A stretch of 64,000 nt of DNA from Bacteroidota bacterium (GCA_022573715.1 JACZTL010000004.1:87927-151926), one strand, 5' to 3'; shown: positions 38,156 through 48,407, counted from the stretch's first letter. Notes: generated by a model from the letters alone, not told the origin. A program made the numbers and translations.

Positions 38156-38656
38156 TTAATTGACTTTATTTCTTAATTTTTCAAGTGGTAACCATCTTTG
38201 ATCAATTTCTTTGGTTTTACAATTACATCTTCCTTCGTTCAAATTTTTACCACATTTAAGACATAATCCATTACAATCTTCTTTACATAATTTTTTCATT
38301 GGTATTGCAAGTTGAGCATAATCTCTAACTTCAGGTGCCAGGTTAATTGTGTCAGTTTCAAAAGAAATATATTTTAGATCAACTTGGTCTTCATCATTTA
38401 TTTCAGAACTAAACAAATACACAATTTTATACTCTTTTGTAAGTTCTTGCTTATACTCTATACCACACCTGTCGCATTCAAAATTTACATTTACTTTTAT
38501 TTTAGAACTTAAAATTATCTGCCTTTGTGATTTTTGTAATTGAGATTCAACTCTAATATTACTAAAAAAAGGATCTGATAATCCAATTTCTTCTACCTTT
38601 TTGTCGAATGTATAATGATAATCTCCGTCAGTAAGATTTGAAATTTGAATTATCAT
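38156..38656 (-). CDS. yceD: YceD/DUF177 family protein
   Basis: 166 residues. Two Cys pairs in the middle (FECDRCGIEY) and a Cys cluster near the C-terminus (CNGLCLKCGKNLNEGRCNC) are typical of DUF177 proteins encoded directly before rpmF. The family has been linked to 23S rRNA metabolism; the molecular role here is not known. It is the first gene of the minus-strand lipid operon. Confidence 0.9.
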   Translation of the reverse strand: MIIQISNLTDGDYHYTFDKKVEEIGLSDPFFSNIRVESQLQKSQRQIILSSKIKVNVNFECDRCGIEYKQELTKEYKIVYLFSSEINDEDQVDLKYISFETDTINLAPEVRDYAQLAIPMKKLCKEDCNGLCLKCGKNLNEGRCNCKTKEIDQRWLPLEKLRNKVN

Positions 38657-38912
38657 AATTTTGTTAAAAAATAAAGCAAAAAGAAGTCAAAATATAAATA
38701 TAGTATGTTTTATAATCAAATTTGGGAATAAGAATAAATCAGTAATTACATGCTTTTAAAGGTTCATAATTGCAGAAACGTACATTAAAAATTCAAAGTT
38801 TATAATTAAAAATCCATAAGTCAAAATTTAAAATTAATGTAGTAATATTCCTATTTTGTATATATTGAACTTTAATAAATTATAAATAAAAATTTATTGA
38901 TGTGGAGAAATA

Positions 38913-39872
38913 TTGATTATAATCGTTTCGGCAGTTATTGCAATCGTACCAATGTTAATTTATTTGTTTTTAATATGGCAATTTGACAGGTACGATAGAG
39001 AACCCATCAGTCTTGTACTATTAAATTATTTCTGGGGCGCTGTCGGTGCAATTTTTTTAGCTTATATAGGTGTAAATTATCTGCTTAAATTTATAAGTAT
39101 TTTTATTGACAACCCTCAAACTATGGATTATGCTCAATCTTTTTTTGCAGCTCCTTTAGTTGAAGAGATCACAAAAGGTGCTTTCCTTTTCCTTACTATA
39201 AAAAACTTAAAGTTTGATAATCTTACTGACGGAATAGTTTACGGCGGAGCGATTGGTCTCGGTTTCGGAATGACTGAAAATTTTCTTTATTTTATTACTT
39301 ATTCTAACACTCTTTCACAATGGCTAACAATAATAGTAATTAGAACTCTTTTTTCAGCTGTGATGCATGGAGTAGCAACTGCTACATTAGGTGCAATGTT
39401 GGGTTATTCTAAATTTAGGCCCGGTAAAAGTAAAGTATTTTATGGTCTTATAGGATTATGTAATGCAATATTTATTCACTTTGCTTGGAATATAACTATT
39501 AGTTTCGAATCAACAGCAGTACTTGGATTATTGTTCCTTATTTTTACTGTTGCAATTTTTATTGTGATTTTTTCAATATCATTAAATCGTGAAAAGAAAA
39601 TAATTTTTACTGAATTAAAAGGAGAAACAGAGTTGGGATTAATACCTGAATCTCATTTGAATATTTTAAATTCAATTAAGCGAACTAAAAAGGGTTGGAT
39701 TGATGAAAACATAAGAAGACCTTACACCAAAGCTACAACAACACTTGCATTTAGAAAATTACAATACAAAAATTCAGTCGGTAATAGCAAAATATTTTAC
39801 GAAAATGAAGTTGAACATTACAGAAATTTTATAAAAAATTTATTGAAAAAAACAGAAATAAATGAAAAATAA
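38913..39872 (+). CDS. PrsW-family intramembrane metalloprotease
   Basis: 319 residues, TTG start at 38913 preceded by TGTGGAGAAA. About eight hydrophobic helices fill residues 1-225, followed by a polar C-terminal tail. Family motifs: EEITK (E84, E85, K88) in PLVEEITKGAF, GFGMTENFLYF, VMHGVAT and FIHFAWN, which place Glu and His residues within the membrane as in PrsW, a protease that cleaves the anti-sigma factor RsiW in Bacillus. The substrate here is unknown; no anti-sigma factor is adjacent. It overlaps the next gene by 11 bp. Confidence 0.85.
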   Translation: MIIIVSAVIAIVPMLIYLFLIWQFDRYDREPISLVLLNYFWGAVGAIFLAYIGVNYLLKFISIFIDNPQTMDYAQSFFAAPLVEEITKGAFLFLTIKNLKFDNLTDGIVYGGAIGLGFGMTENFLYFITYSNTLSQWLTIIVIRTLFSAVMHGVATATLGAMLGYSKFRPGKSKVFYGLIGLCNAIFIHFAWNITISFESTAVLGLLFLIFTVAIFIVIFSISLNREKKIIFTELKGETELGLIPESHLNILNSIKRTKKGWIDENIRRPYTKATTTLAFRKLQYKNSVGNSKIFYENEVEHYRNFIKNLLKKTEINEK

Positions 39873-40545
39873 TAAAGCTTATTTGTACTATTTAGCTTCT
39901 GATTATAAGTCCGGGGAAAAATTAAATGACTTAGCCCCTATTTCAGAAGAGCATAGTAAGTTACTATATACAAATATCTTTAATAATGCTATTGAACAGA
40001 TAGGCAATGTTGATAACATCAAAAAAATTATATGTTTCCCAGTTGAAGAAAACCCAGTAATTGATGAAAATATTTCTTCCCAATTTGAATTTATTAATTA
40101 TACTTTTGAAGAAAATATTTATGAAAAACTTCTTGAAATAAATTCGGATGAGTATGAAAGAAGTTTGTTGATATTTCCGTATACAATAGGTTTTTCTTCA
40201 CACGATATTCAGCGAGTTTTTGACTTATTATTAGATGATGGTGATGCTTTAGTTATCGGGAAAACAAAAGACAATAGAGTTTGCTTTATCGGAACTAATT
40301 TTTTAGATGCACAACTAATTGAACATATTTCTGAAAGCAATCTTAAATTTGATGATTTATTAAAAAGAATTAAAAGAAAAGATGTTTATTATTTTGTTTT
40401 TAACGGTTATTTAAAAATTAACGAAATAATTGACTTTAAGGATTTATACATTCTACTTTCTAATCGTGAAAGTGAAAATTTTTGCTCGGAAAATATTCAC
40501 GAGAAATTTACAAATTTATTCATAGAATATAAGGAACTGCTTTAA
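39862..40545 (+). CDS. DUF2064-like protein (GT-A-type fold), function uncertain
   Basis: 227 residues, cytoplasmic. The central part LLIFPYTIGFSSHDIQRVFDLLLDDGDALVIG and then CFIGTN resembles the P-x-L-x-x-A-F-x-x-L / DGGYYLIG segment of DUF2064 sugar-nucleotide-like transferases. The usual Asp and Gly-Gly positions are poorly kept, so activity is doubtful. It overlaps the PrsW-like gene by 11 bp and nadD by one base. Confidence 0.5.
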   Translation: MKNNKAYLYYLASDYKSGEKLNDLAPISEEHSKLLYTNIFNNAIEQIGNVDNIKKIICFPVEENPVIDENISSQFEFINYTFEENIYEKLLEINSDEYERSLLIFPYTIGFSSHDIQRVFDLLLDDGDALVIGKTKDNRVCFIGTNFLDAQLIEHISESNLKFDDLLKRIKRKDVYYFVFNGYLKINEIIDFKDLYILLSNRESENFCSENIHEKFTNLFIEYKELL

Positions 40546-41120
40546 TGAAAGCAGTTGGTATATTTGGCGGTACATTCGACCCTATTCATTTGGGGCATCT
40601 TATTTGTGCTCAATATGTATTCGAAAAGAGAAATCTTGAAAAGATAAAATTTATTCCTTGCAAAATCTCACCGCACAAAACTAATGTATCTTCCACTGAG
40701 AGTTTACATAGACTCGAAATGATAAAACTGGCTATTGCTGATATTCCATATTTTGATTACTCAGATTTCGAAATTAACAAAGAGGGAATTTCATATTCGG
40801 TTGATACCTTACTTCACTTTAAAAACAAATACGAAAATTTGGAATTTATTATCGGTGAAGATAATTTTCCAAGTTTAGATACTTGGAAACAACCCGAAAA
40901 AATAATTGAACTTTCTACAATAATAGTATTGCAAAGAAATATTAGCGTTACTCCAAATAAAAACAAATATGCAAAATCTGTTGTATATTTGAATTCTCCG
41001 ATTATTGATATTAATGCTACCGATATTCGAGATAGAATTAAAAATAATAGACCAATAAATTTTTTCATTTCAGAAAAAGTAAGACAGTATATTTATTCAA
41101 ACAATCTCTATGGAAGATAA
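40545..41120 (+). CDS. nadD: Nicotinate-nucleotide adenylyltransferase
   Basis: 191 residues. Nucleotidyltransferase fold with GGTFDPIHLGHL at the N-terminus and the ISATDIR-like block as INATDIRDRIKN near the C-terminus. Converts nicotinate mononucleotide to deamido-NAD in NAD synthesis. The start codon overlaps the stop of the preceding gene (TAATG). Confidence 0.95.
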   Translation: MKAVGIFGGTFDPIHLGHLICAQYVFEKRNLEKIKFIPCKISPHKTNVSSTESLHRLEMIKLAIADIPYFDYSDFEINKEGISYSVDTLLHFKNKYENLEFIIGEDNFPSLDTWKQPEKIIELSTIIVLQRNISVTPNKNKYAKSVVYLNSPIIDINATDIRDRIKNNRPINFFISEKVRQYIYSNNLYGR

Positions 41121-41126
41121 CAATTT

Positions 41127-42053
41127 ATGAAAATTCTAATTACAGGAGGAGCAGGTTTTATTGCTTCACACATAGCTGATGAATATATAAACCTTGGACA
41201 CGAAGTTTTTGTTTTAGATAATCTTTCATCTGGATTTGTAGAAAATATAAATCCAAAGGCCACTTTTATAAATACAGATATATGTGATAAATCTCTAAAC
41301 AAATTATTTGAAGTTCATCAATTTGATGTAGTTAACCATCACGCCGCTCAAATGGACGTTAGAAAAAGTGTAGCCGATCCAACTTTTGATGCAAACACAA
41401 ATATAATCGGGACAATAAATTTATTACAGAATGCAGTTAAAACAGGAGTTAAAAAATTTATTTTCTCATCAACCGGGGGAGCAGTTTACGGTGAACAAGA
41501 ATATTTTCCCGCAGATGAAAAACATCCCACTTCCCCACTTTCTCCTTATGGCATATCAAAATTAGCAGTCGAAAAATATTTATTTTTTTACAATAAACAG
41601 TACGGACTTAATTATTCAATTTTACGTAATGCTAACATTTATGGACCGAGACAAAACCCTTTTGGTGAAGCGGGAGTAATTGCAATATTTACAAGTAAAC
41701 TACTTGCAGGCGAACAGCCGATTATAAATGGTGACGGAACTCAAACCAGAGATTATGTTTTTGTTAAAGACGTGGTTAAAGCAAATGTAAAAGTGCTTGA
41801 AGACAAAATTCCGGATATATTGAATGTGGGGACTGGTATTGAAACAAATGTAAATGAAATTTTTAACACGCTTAACAAAATTATAAATAACGGTCAAGTT
41901 GAAAAGCATGGTCCCACAGCTCCGGGAGAACAATTAAGAAGTGTGATAACTTCAGATAAATTTTATAAAAGATTTAATTGGAAACCAACAACAAAATTGG
42001 AAGGCGGATTAAAAGAGACTGTAAATTTTTTCGAAGCTAAATTAGTTAAATAA
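41127..42053 (+). CDS. NAD-dependent epimerase/dehydratase, UDP-glucose 4-epimerase-like
   Basis: 308 residues, extended short-chain dehydrogenase. NAD-binding ITGGAGFIASHIADEY at the N-terminus, catalytic Ser in FSSTGGAVYG and the YxxxK pair in YGISKLAVEKY. Sugar-binding blocks YGPRQNPFGEAGVIAIF and DGTQTRDYVFVKDVV. Probably interconverts UDP-glucose and UDP-galactose or a related pair, supplying surface glycans. The exact sugar is not determined. Confidence 0.9.
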   Translation: MKILITGGAGFIASHIADEYINLGHEVFVLDNLSSGFVENINPKATFINTDICDKSLNKLFEVHQFDVVNHHAAQMDVRKSVADPTFDANTNIIGTINLLQNAVKTGVKKFIFSSTGGAVYGEQEYFPADEKHPTSPLSPYGISKLAVEKYLFFYNKQYGLNYSILRNANIYGPRQNPFGEAGVIAIFTSKLLAGEQPIINGDGTQTRDYVFVKDVVKANVKVLEDKIPDILNVGTGIETNVNEIFNTLNKIINNGQVEKHGPTAPGEQLRSVITSDKFYKRFNWKPTTKLEGGLKETVNFFEAKLVK

Positions 42054-42098
42054 CATTATATAGTTATAAATAATCTCCTTCTATACTAATGATATACT

Positions 42099-43040
42099 AT
42101 GAATTTTGATAAACTTTTCGAAAATAACAGAAGAACCCTGGCAAGAACAATTTCCAAAGTTGAACAAGGTAATAAAGAATCAGTAGAAATTTTAAAATCT
42201 ATTTATCCAAAAGTAGGCAATGCATATAGAGTCGGTATTACAGGACCTCCCGGTGCCGGCAAAAGCACAATTACAAATCAGCTTACCAAAATACTAATAC
42301 AGCAAAATAAAAAAGTAGGAATTATTGCAGTTGATCCCACAAGTCCTTTTACCGGCGGTGCTCTTTTAGGTGACAGAGTAAGAATGAATGATATCGGAAA
42401 TAATAAAAATGTTTTTATAAGAAGTATGGCAACAAGAGGAAGCCTTGGGGGGCTTAGCAAAAAATCAAACGATGTTGCTGATATAATGGATGCTGCAGGT
42501 TACGATTTTATTTTAATAGAAACCGTAGGAGTTGGTCAATCTGAATTGGATATTGTACAGGCATCAGATACAACAATTGTTGTTTTAGTCCCAGAATCGG
42601 GTGATGCAGTGCAGGCAATGAAAGCAGGGCTTATGGAAATTGCAGATTTTTTTGTGCTGAATAAATTTGACAGACCGGGTGCAAAAAGAGCAGCAGCATC
42701 ATTAAAGACCATTTTAACCTTACGTTATCACGATGAAACGACCTATCTGCCAAAAATTATAAGTACAATTGCAACGGAAAATAAAGGAATTGAGGAAGTT
42801 CTGGATACAATTACTGAACATAAAAATCATTTAATTAGTAATGATAAATTTTCAAAACTAAGACTGGAAAGAATAAAAATTAGGGTAAAAGAAATTGTTG
42901 AAGAAAAATTAAGAAAAGATCTTTGGAATTCGGAGACAGATAATTCTTTACTTTTATCCCTTGAAAAAGTAATTTCAGGTAATATTTCTCCCTATCATCT
43001 TGCTGAAGATATTTTAGATCAAATCAAAATAAAAATTTGA
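42099..43040 (+). CDS. meaB: MeaB/ArgK-type GTPase for methylmalonyl-CoA mutase
   Basis: 313 residues, G3E P-loop GTPase. Walker A is GPPGAGKST, Walker B is in ILIETVGVGQSE, and the base-specificity motif is NKFD. It protects and reloads the adenosylcobalamin mutase. No mutase gene is in this window, but the next two genes act in acyl-CoA breakdown, so the cluster probably serves propionate or branched-chain amino-acid catabolism. Confidence 0.93.
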   Translation: MNFDKLFENNRRTLARTISKVEQGNKESVEILKSIYPKVGNAYRVGITGPPGAGKSTITNQLTKILIQQNKKVGIIAVDPTSPFTGGALLGDRVRMNDIGNNKNVFIRSMATRGSLGGLSKKSNDVADIMDAAGYDFILIETVGVGQSELDIVQASDTTIVVLVPESGDAVQAMKAGLMEIADFFVLNKFDRPGAKRAAASLKTILTLRYHDETTYLPKIISTIATENKGIEEVLDTITEHKNHLISNDKFSKLRLERIKIRVKEIVEEKLRKDLWNSETDNSLLLSLEKVISGNISPYHLAEDILDQIKIKI

Positions 43041-43074
43041 TGATAAAAAGATCATTCAATTTATCGAGGATAAA

Positions 43075-44238
43075 ATGGAAACGTTAGAACAATCATTTAA
43101 TTTGAATTTAACAGAAGAACAAACTTTAATTAGAGACACTATAAGAGATTTTGCCGATAAAATAATTCGTCCTGTTGTAATGGAATTTGATGAATCTCAA
43201 AAGTTCCCTACAGACATAATGCATCAACTTGGGGAAATGGGATTTTTAGGAATTTTGATCCCGGAACAATACGGTGGTGCAGGATTAGGTTATATTGAAT
43301 ATGTCTTGGTAATTGAAGAATTGGCAAAAGTCGATCCTTCTATAGCTCTTTCAGTCGCAGCACATAACGGTTTGTGCACAAATCATATTTACAGATTCAG
43401 TAACGAGGAACTTAAAAATAAATATTTACCCGATTTAACATCAGGCAAAAAGTTCGGCGCGTGGGGATTAACAGAACCGTCTTCAGGAAGTGATGCCGGA
43501 AATATGAAAACTACGGCTATTAAAGATGGCGACTATTATATTCTTAACGGAACTAAAACATTTATCACACATGGAACAGTCGGCGAAACAGTAGTAATTA
43601 TGGCAATCACCGATAAAGAAAAAGGGAAAAAAGGAATCTCTTCTTTTATACTTGAAAAAGAAATGGAAGGTTTTGTCGTCGGTAAAAAAGAAAATAAACT
43701 TGGAATGAGAGCATCCGACACCACACAATTAATATTTGAAAATTGCAAAGTCCCTGTAGAAAATATAATAGGAAATGAAGGTGAAGGGTTTGTTCAAGCA
43801 TTAAAAATTCTTGAAGGAGGAAGAATTTCAATAGCTGCACTAAGTGTAGGATTAGCACAAGGTGCAATGGAAGCTGCTATTAAATATTCAGGTGAGCGTC
43901 AGCAATTCGGAAAATATTTGAACGAGTTTCAAGCTATCCAATTTAAACTTGCTGAAATGGCTACAAATATTGAAGCTGCGCGATTGTTAACATATAAAGT
44001 AGCTACTGCTAAAGACAACGGTATTCTGAACACAAAAGAAGCCGCAATGGCAAAACTATTTGCCAGTGAAATTGCCGAAAAAGCAGCTAATGATGCGGTT
44101 CAGATTTTCGGAGGTTATGGTTTTGTAAAAGATTATCCCGTTGAAAAATTTTATAGAGATGTGAAATTGCTAACAATAGGAGAAGGGACATCGGAAATAC
44201 AAAGAATTGTAATTGCAAAAGATTTACTAAAAGACTAG
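43075..44238 (+). CDS. Acyl-CoA dehydrogenase (short/branched-chain type)
   Basis: 387 residues with the standard three-domain pattern: GAWGLTEPSSGSDAG for the FAD/substrate loop, FITHG, and the catalytic Glu region LTIGEGTSEIQRIVIAKDLL. The pattern fits butyryl- or isovaleryl-CoA dehydrogenases. Neighbours meaB and an MccB-like carboxyltransferase favour branched-chain (leucine) breakdown, which is an inference. It starts 34 bp after meaB. Confidence 0.93.
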   Translation: METLEQSFNLNLTEEQTLIRDTIRDFADKIIRPVVMEFDESQKFPTDIMHQLGEMGFLGILIPEQYGGAGLGYIEYVLVIEELAKVDPSIALSVAAHNGLCTNHIYRFSNEELKNKYLPDLTSGKKFGAWGLTEPSSGSDAGNMKTTAIKDGDYYILNGTKTFITHGTVGETVVIMAITDKEKGKKGISSFILEKEMEGFVVGKKENKLGMRASDTTQLIFENCKVPVENIIGNEGEGFVQALKILEGGRISIAALSVGLAQGAMEAAIKYSGERQQFGKYLNEFQAIQFKLAEMATNIEAARLLTYKVATAKDNGILNTKEAAMAKLFASEIAEKAANDAVQIFGGYGFVKDYPVEKFYRDVKLLTIGEGTSEIQRIVIAKDLLKD

Positions 44239-44268
44239 AATAGTCTATTGACCGACAACTAAATTAAA

Positions 44269-45924
44269 ATGAAAAAAATCGGAAATAAAATAAAAGAAAA
44301 CGAAACTTATTTGAAACGCGAAGATTATTCAAAAAACTTACTTCGCAAATTAAAAGCTGAAAAGAAAAAGGTTTTTTTAGGCGGCGGCGAAAAAGCTTTA
44401 GAAAAACATAAAGCAAAAGGGAAAATGACAGCCCGGGAAAGGATTAACATTCTCTTGGACGATCCAAAAAACTTTTACGAACTGAACTCTTTTGCAGCTT
44501 ATGATATGTACAAAGAATACGGCGGTGCACCTTCTGCAGGTACAGTTTACGGTATAGGTAAAATTCACGGAAGGCAGCATTTAATTGTTGCCAACGATGC
44601 AACTGTTAAAGCAGGTGCTTGGTTCCCAATGACAGCAAAGAAAAATCTTCGAGCACAAGAAATTGCCATGGAAAATCATCTGCCAATTATTTATCTCGTT
44701 GACAGTGCCGGTGTTTTCCTACCTCTTCAGGAAGACATCTTTCCGGATAAAGAACACTTCGGAAGAATTTTTAGAAATAATGCAAAAATGTCTTCTATGG
44801 GAATTCCACAAATTGCCGCAATTATGGGATCCTGTGTTGCAGGTGGTGCATACCTTCCTATAATGAGTGATGAAGCATTAATTGTTGAAGGCGAAGGTTC
44901 GGTTTTTTTGGCTGGGTCACATTTAGTAAAAGCTGCTATCGGTGAGGACATTGATAATGAAAGTTTAGGCGGTGCAAAAGTGCAGTCAAATATTTCCGGT
45001 GTAACTGACTATGTTATGAAAAATGATGAGGAATGCCTTGCACAAATAAGAAGTATTGTTGAAAAATACGGTGAAAGAGAAAAAGCCGGGTTTAACAAAA
45101 TCGAAAGTAAACCTCCTCTTTATTCGAGTAAAGAAATTTACGGAATACTCCCAGAAGACCCCATCAAACAATACGATATGTATGATGTTATTGCCAGGAT
45201 TGTTGATGATTCCATTATTGACGAATATAAGGCTGGATATGGTAAAACAATAATAACCGCTTATGCAAGAATTGACGGTTGGTCTGTTGGTATAGTTGCA
45301 AACCAAAGAAGCATTGTAAAAACAGAAAAAGGGGAAATGCAGGTCGGAGGTGTTATTTATTCCGATAGCGCAAACAAAGCAACACGATTCATAATGAACT
45401 GTAACCAAAAGAAAATTCCTTTGTTGTTTTTACAAGATGTAACCGGTTTTATGGTAGGCAGCAGAGCGGAACATGGGGGGATAATAAAAGACGGTGCAAA
45501 AATGGTTAACGCTGTTGCTAATTCTGTTGTCCCTAAAATTACAATTATAGTGGGTAACAGTTTTGGTGCCGGTAACTATGCTATGTGCGGTAAAGCTTAC
45601 GACCCACGATTTATTTTCGCTTATCCGAATGCCAAAATTTCTGTAATGGGTGGAGCACAGGCAAGTAATGTTTTGCTAAGTATAAAATTAAAGCAAGCGG
45701 AAAAAAGCGGTGAAAAAGTAACGGCAGAAAGTAAGAAAAAATTATTACAGGAAATAACTGAATCATACGAAAATGCAAGCTCGCCATATTATGCTGCGGC
45801 AAGACTTTGGGTTGATGAGATAATTGATCCTGCGCTTACAAGAGAGTATGTATCAATGGCAATTGAAGTTGCGAACCATAATCCCGATATGCCTAAATTT
45901 AATACAGGTGTAATACAGACTTAA
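44269..45924 (+). CDS. Acyl-CoA carboxylase carboxyltransferase (beta) subunit, MccB-like
   Basis: 551 residues, crotonase-fold carboxyltransferase with two halves. VDSAGVFLPLQEDIFPDKEH and FGRIFRNNAKMSSMGIPQ are typical of methylcrotonyl-CoA carboxylase beta subunits. The acyl-CoA and carboxybiotin pockets contain SCVAGGAYLP and NSFGAGNYAMCGKAY. It transfers carboxyl from biotin to the acyl-CoA. The biotin-carrying alpha subunit is not in the window. Propionyl- or geranyl-CoA are alternative substrates. Confidence 0.9.
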   Translation: MKKIGNKIKENETYLKREDYSKNLLRKLKAEKKKVFLGGGEKALEKHKAKGKMTARERINILLDDPKNFYELNSFAAYDMYKEYGGAPSAGTVYGIGKIHGRQHLIVANDATVKAGAWFPMTAKKNLRAQEIAMENHLPIIYLVDSAGVFLPLQEDIFPDKEHFGRIFRNNAKMSSMGIPQIAAIMGSCVAGGAYLPIMSDEALIVEGEGSVFLAGSHLVKAAIGEDIDNESLGGAKVQSNISGVTDYVMKNDEECLAQIRSIVEKYGEREKAGFNKIESKPPLYSSKEIYGILPEDPIKQYDMYDVIARIVDDSIIDEYKAGYGKTIITAYARIDGWSVGIVANQRSIVKTEKGEMQVGGVIYSDSANKATRFIMNCNQKKIPLLFLQDVTGFMVGSRAEHGGIIKDGAKMVNAVANSVVPKITIIVGNSFGAGNYAMCGKAYDPRFIFAYPNAKISVMGGAQASNVLLSIKLKQAEKSGEKVTAESKKKLLQEITESYENASSPYYAAARLWVDEIIDPALTREYVSMAIEVANHNPDMPKFNTGVIQT

Positions 45925-46070
45925 CAATTGATAACAATTTAAATTAAAATTATTTATGTATTGAATTTCATTGTTTTAACATTCGCGAATTAGCGGCGTT
46001 TTTTTAATAACAATCAGACACAAAACTTAATAATTTCTTATTTTTGTTTCCAAAAACAAGCTATTATAAA

Positions 46071-46706
46071 ATGCGCCACATATTTATTCCTTTCATATTT
46101 ATTACATCACTTTTCCCTCAGCAAAGCAAATTATATAAAGCGGTTGAGCATATTTCAAATTATATTGTATCGGAACGATTTAATAAATTATTTAAAACAA
46201 ATACAGACCTTCAGTTAATAGATTCAATATATGTTAATCAATTAAAATATCAGAATTATGATTACAGCGAAACCTTACTATCATTAACTTTCGCTTTAGT
46301 ACCTGTCAGGAAAATATCGATTAAATTCCCTCTTTTAAATAAGATAAATTACCCATTGATTTCAGTTACTGATTCTCTTTTTAATTTGAAAAATAAGTAT
46401 TCGCCAAAGTATATATTTTGGGATACTCCCCAAAATGATTTCGGGGATAAAGATAAATTGTCACATTTTTTTGGAAGCGCATTTATCTCTTACAGCTCAA
46501 ACATTTTTGATTTCGTAGACCTAATTGGTTATTTTGTTGAAGTTTTTGAGGAGAATTTTAAGCTGCAATCTACAATTGACAAACGTGATATGATGGCAAA
46601 TACTTTAGGTAATATTTTCGGTAAAATGTTAAAGGACAACAAAAATATTTTACCATCACAAATTTTAATAACAAGAACATTATCACATTTTAGATTTAAT
46701 CAATGA
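46071..46706 (+). CDS. DUF2279-like exported protein
   Basis: 211 residues from the ATG at 46071 (MRHIFIPFIFITSLFPQQ), which gives a clean signal peptide; a frame-open extension to 46044 adds nine polar residues. The conserved core DKLSHFFGSAFISYSSNIF and DKRDMMANTLGNIFGKML resembles the DUF2279/YfiM family of predicted periplasmic proteins. Function unknown. Its stop overlaps the next gene as ATGA. Confidence 0.65.
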   Translation: MRHIFIPFIFITSLFPQQSKLYKAVEHISNYIVSERFNKLFKTNTDLQLIDSIYVNQLKYQNYDYSETLLSLTFALVPVRKISIKFPLLNKINYPLISVTDSLFNLKNKYSPKYIFWDTPQNDFGDKDKLSHFFGSAFISYSSNIFDFVDLIGYFVEVFEENFKLQSTIDKRDMMANTLGNIFGKMLKDNKNILPSQILITRTLSHFRFNQ

Positions 46707-48067
46707 AATCAATTTTAATTATAGACGACGAAATAGGAATCTGCGAAAGTGTAAAGTTAATTCTTGATTATGAAGGTTACGAAACCGACTATGCAACTTC
46801 AGGTAAAGAAGGATTGGAAAAGTTAAACGAAAATGAATATTCTGCATTACTATTGGATATTCAAATGCCTGAGATGAATGGCTTTGAAGTTTTGAAAAAA
46901 GTAAAAAATCAATTCCCTTTTATTTCAGTAATAATAATATCTGCACACGGAAGTTTAGAAAATGCAATAAAAGCTACAAAACTTGGAGCTTATGATTTTA
47001 TTGAGAAACCCATAGACAGAGAGAAACTTGTTATCAGCACCCGTAATGCTGTTGATAAATCAGCACTGCTTGAAGAGAATGTTGAAATAAAAAAATCACT
47101 ATTGGGCGACGGACTAATTTTGGGTAAAAGCAACATAATAAAAGACATTCTGCTTATGATTGAAAAAGTAGCCCCACTTGATACGAGAGTTTTAATTTCA
47201 GGCGAAAACGGTACCGGGAAAGAATTAGTTGCCAGGGCAATACACAATCAAAGCAAGAGAAAAGATAAACCTTTTATAGAAGTAAACTGTGCAGCTATTC
47301 CCAATGAGTTAATAGAATCAGAGTTATTTGGGCATGAAAAAGGATCTTTTACTGGGGCTTCTCAACAGCGTATAGGTAGATTTGAATTAGCAAAGAATGG
47401 CACCTTGTTTTTAGACGAAGTAGGTGATATGAGTCCACAGGCACAGGCAAAAGTTTTAAGAGCAATTGAAGGCGGAAAGATTGAAAGAGTAGGCAGCGGA
47501 AAGAAGATTGAAGTTGATGTAAGAATAATAGCGGCAACAAATAAAAATCTTAAAGAAGAAATCGCCAAAGAAAACTTTAGAGAAGACCTTTACCACAGAT
47601 TAAATGTCATTCCTATTTTTGTTCCCCCTCTGAGAGATAGGGTTGAGGACATACCAATATTGATAAATCATTTTGTGAATGATATTACATCGAGATATAA
47701 CAAACCCCTTGTTAAGTTTGCAAAGGATGCTATTGAATTATTACAGTCACAAAAATGGAGCGGAAACATACGTGAATTACGTAATGTAATTGAGAGGGTA
47801 ATAATAATAATAGATAAGCAGTTTGTTGATAAAAATGATCTTCATTTTTTATTTCCTGAAGTTACTTCATCTGTTGATGATTTAATGTTGAAAAGTAATA
47901 CATTCCAAGATTTTAAAGAAAAGACAGAGAGAGCTTTTATTTTAAAACAACTAAACAATAATAATTGGAATATAAGCAAAACGGCAAAACAACTTGATAT
48001 TCAAAGGAGCCACCTCTATAACAAAATAAAGAAATATGGAATTGAAAAAGGAGACGGTAATGGGTGA
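46703..48067 (+). CDS. Sigma-54-dependent response regulator (NtrC/AtoC type)
   Basis: 454 residues. Receiver domain 1-120 with phospho-acceptor D52 (LLLDIQMPEMNG). AAA+ domain with Walker A GENGTGKE, the sigma-54 contact loop ELFGHEKGSFTGA (GSFTGA in place of GAFTGA) and the R-finger region. C-terminal Fis-type helix-turn-helix NISKTAKQLDIQRSHLYNK. Activates sigma-54 promoters when phosphorylated. No cognate kinase is adjacent; its targets are unknown. It overlaps its neighbours by 4 bp and about 8 bp. Confidence 0.95.
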   Translation: MKSILIIDDEIGICESVKLILDYEGYETDYATSGKEGLEKLNENEYSALLLDIQMPEMNGFEVLKKVKNQFPFISVIIISAHGSLENAIKATKLGAYDFIEKPIDREKLVISTRNAVDKSALLEENVEIKKSLLGDGLILGKSNIIKDILLMIEKVAPLDTRVLISGENGTGKELVARAIHNQSKRKDKPFIEVNCAAIPNELIESELFGHEKGSFTGASQQRIGRFELAKNGTLFLDEVGDMSPQAQAKVLRAIEGGKIERVGSGKKIEVDVRIIAATNKNLKEEIAKENFREDLYHRLNVIPIFVPPLRDRVEDIPILINHFVNDITSRYNKPLVKFAKDAIELLQSQKWSGNIRELRNVIERVIIIIDKQFVDKNDLHFLFPEVTSSVDDLMLKSNTFQDFKEKTERAFILKQLNNNNWNISKTAKQLDIQRSHLYNKIKKYGIEKGDGNG

Positions 48068-48407
48068 CACAATTTTTTCTAAAATTATAAGAAAAGAAAT
48101 CCCGGCAGATATAGTATTTGAGTCGGAAAATGTACTGGCATTTAAAGACATTAACCCACAAGCCCCTGTTCATATTTTAATTATTCCCAAAATAGAAATA
48201 CCCAGAATATCTGATTTAGATATGAAAGAACACGGTTACTTAATCACAGAAATTTTTGATATTGCTAACAAATTGGCAAAAGATTTTCAAATATCAGAAG
48301 ATGGATTCAGGCTTGTGTTTAATTGCGGAAGTAACGGAGGACAGGAGGTTGAACACTTGCATCTTCACCTACTTGGTGGCAGACAAATGAAATGGCCTCC
48401 AGGTTAA
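48060..48407 (+). CDS. HIT-family (HINT-like) nucleotide hydrolase
   Basis: 115 residues from the ATG at 48060 (MGDTIFSKIIRKEIP), which overlaps the end of the response-regulator gene by 8 bp; eight extra upstream codons are unlike the family. The histidine triad reads HLHLHLLGGRQM. Hydrolyses AMP-linked substrates, probably in general metabolism. Its full length and motif match bacterial HinT. Confidence 0.93.
   Translation: MGDTIFSKIIRKEIPADIVFESENVLAFKDINPQAPVHILIIPKIEIPRISDLDMKEHGYLITEIFDIANKLAKDFQISEDGFRLVFNCGSNGGQEVEHLHLHLLGGRQMKWPPG

Noticed and set aside
45925..46043. Terminator-like sequence with gcgaattagcggcg before a T-run
   Set aside because: The stem is only about three pairs. 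It resembles a common AT/GC-mixed intergenic word rather than a stable hairpin.
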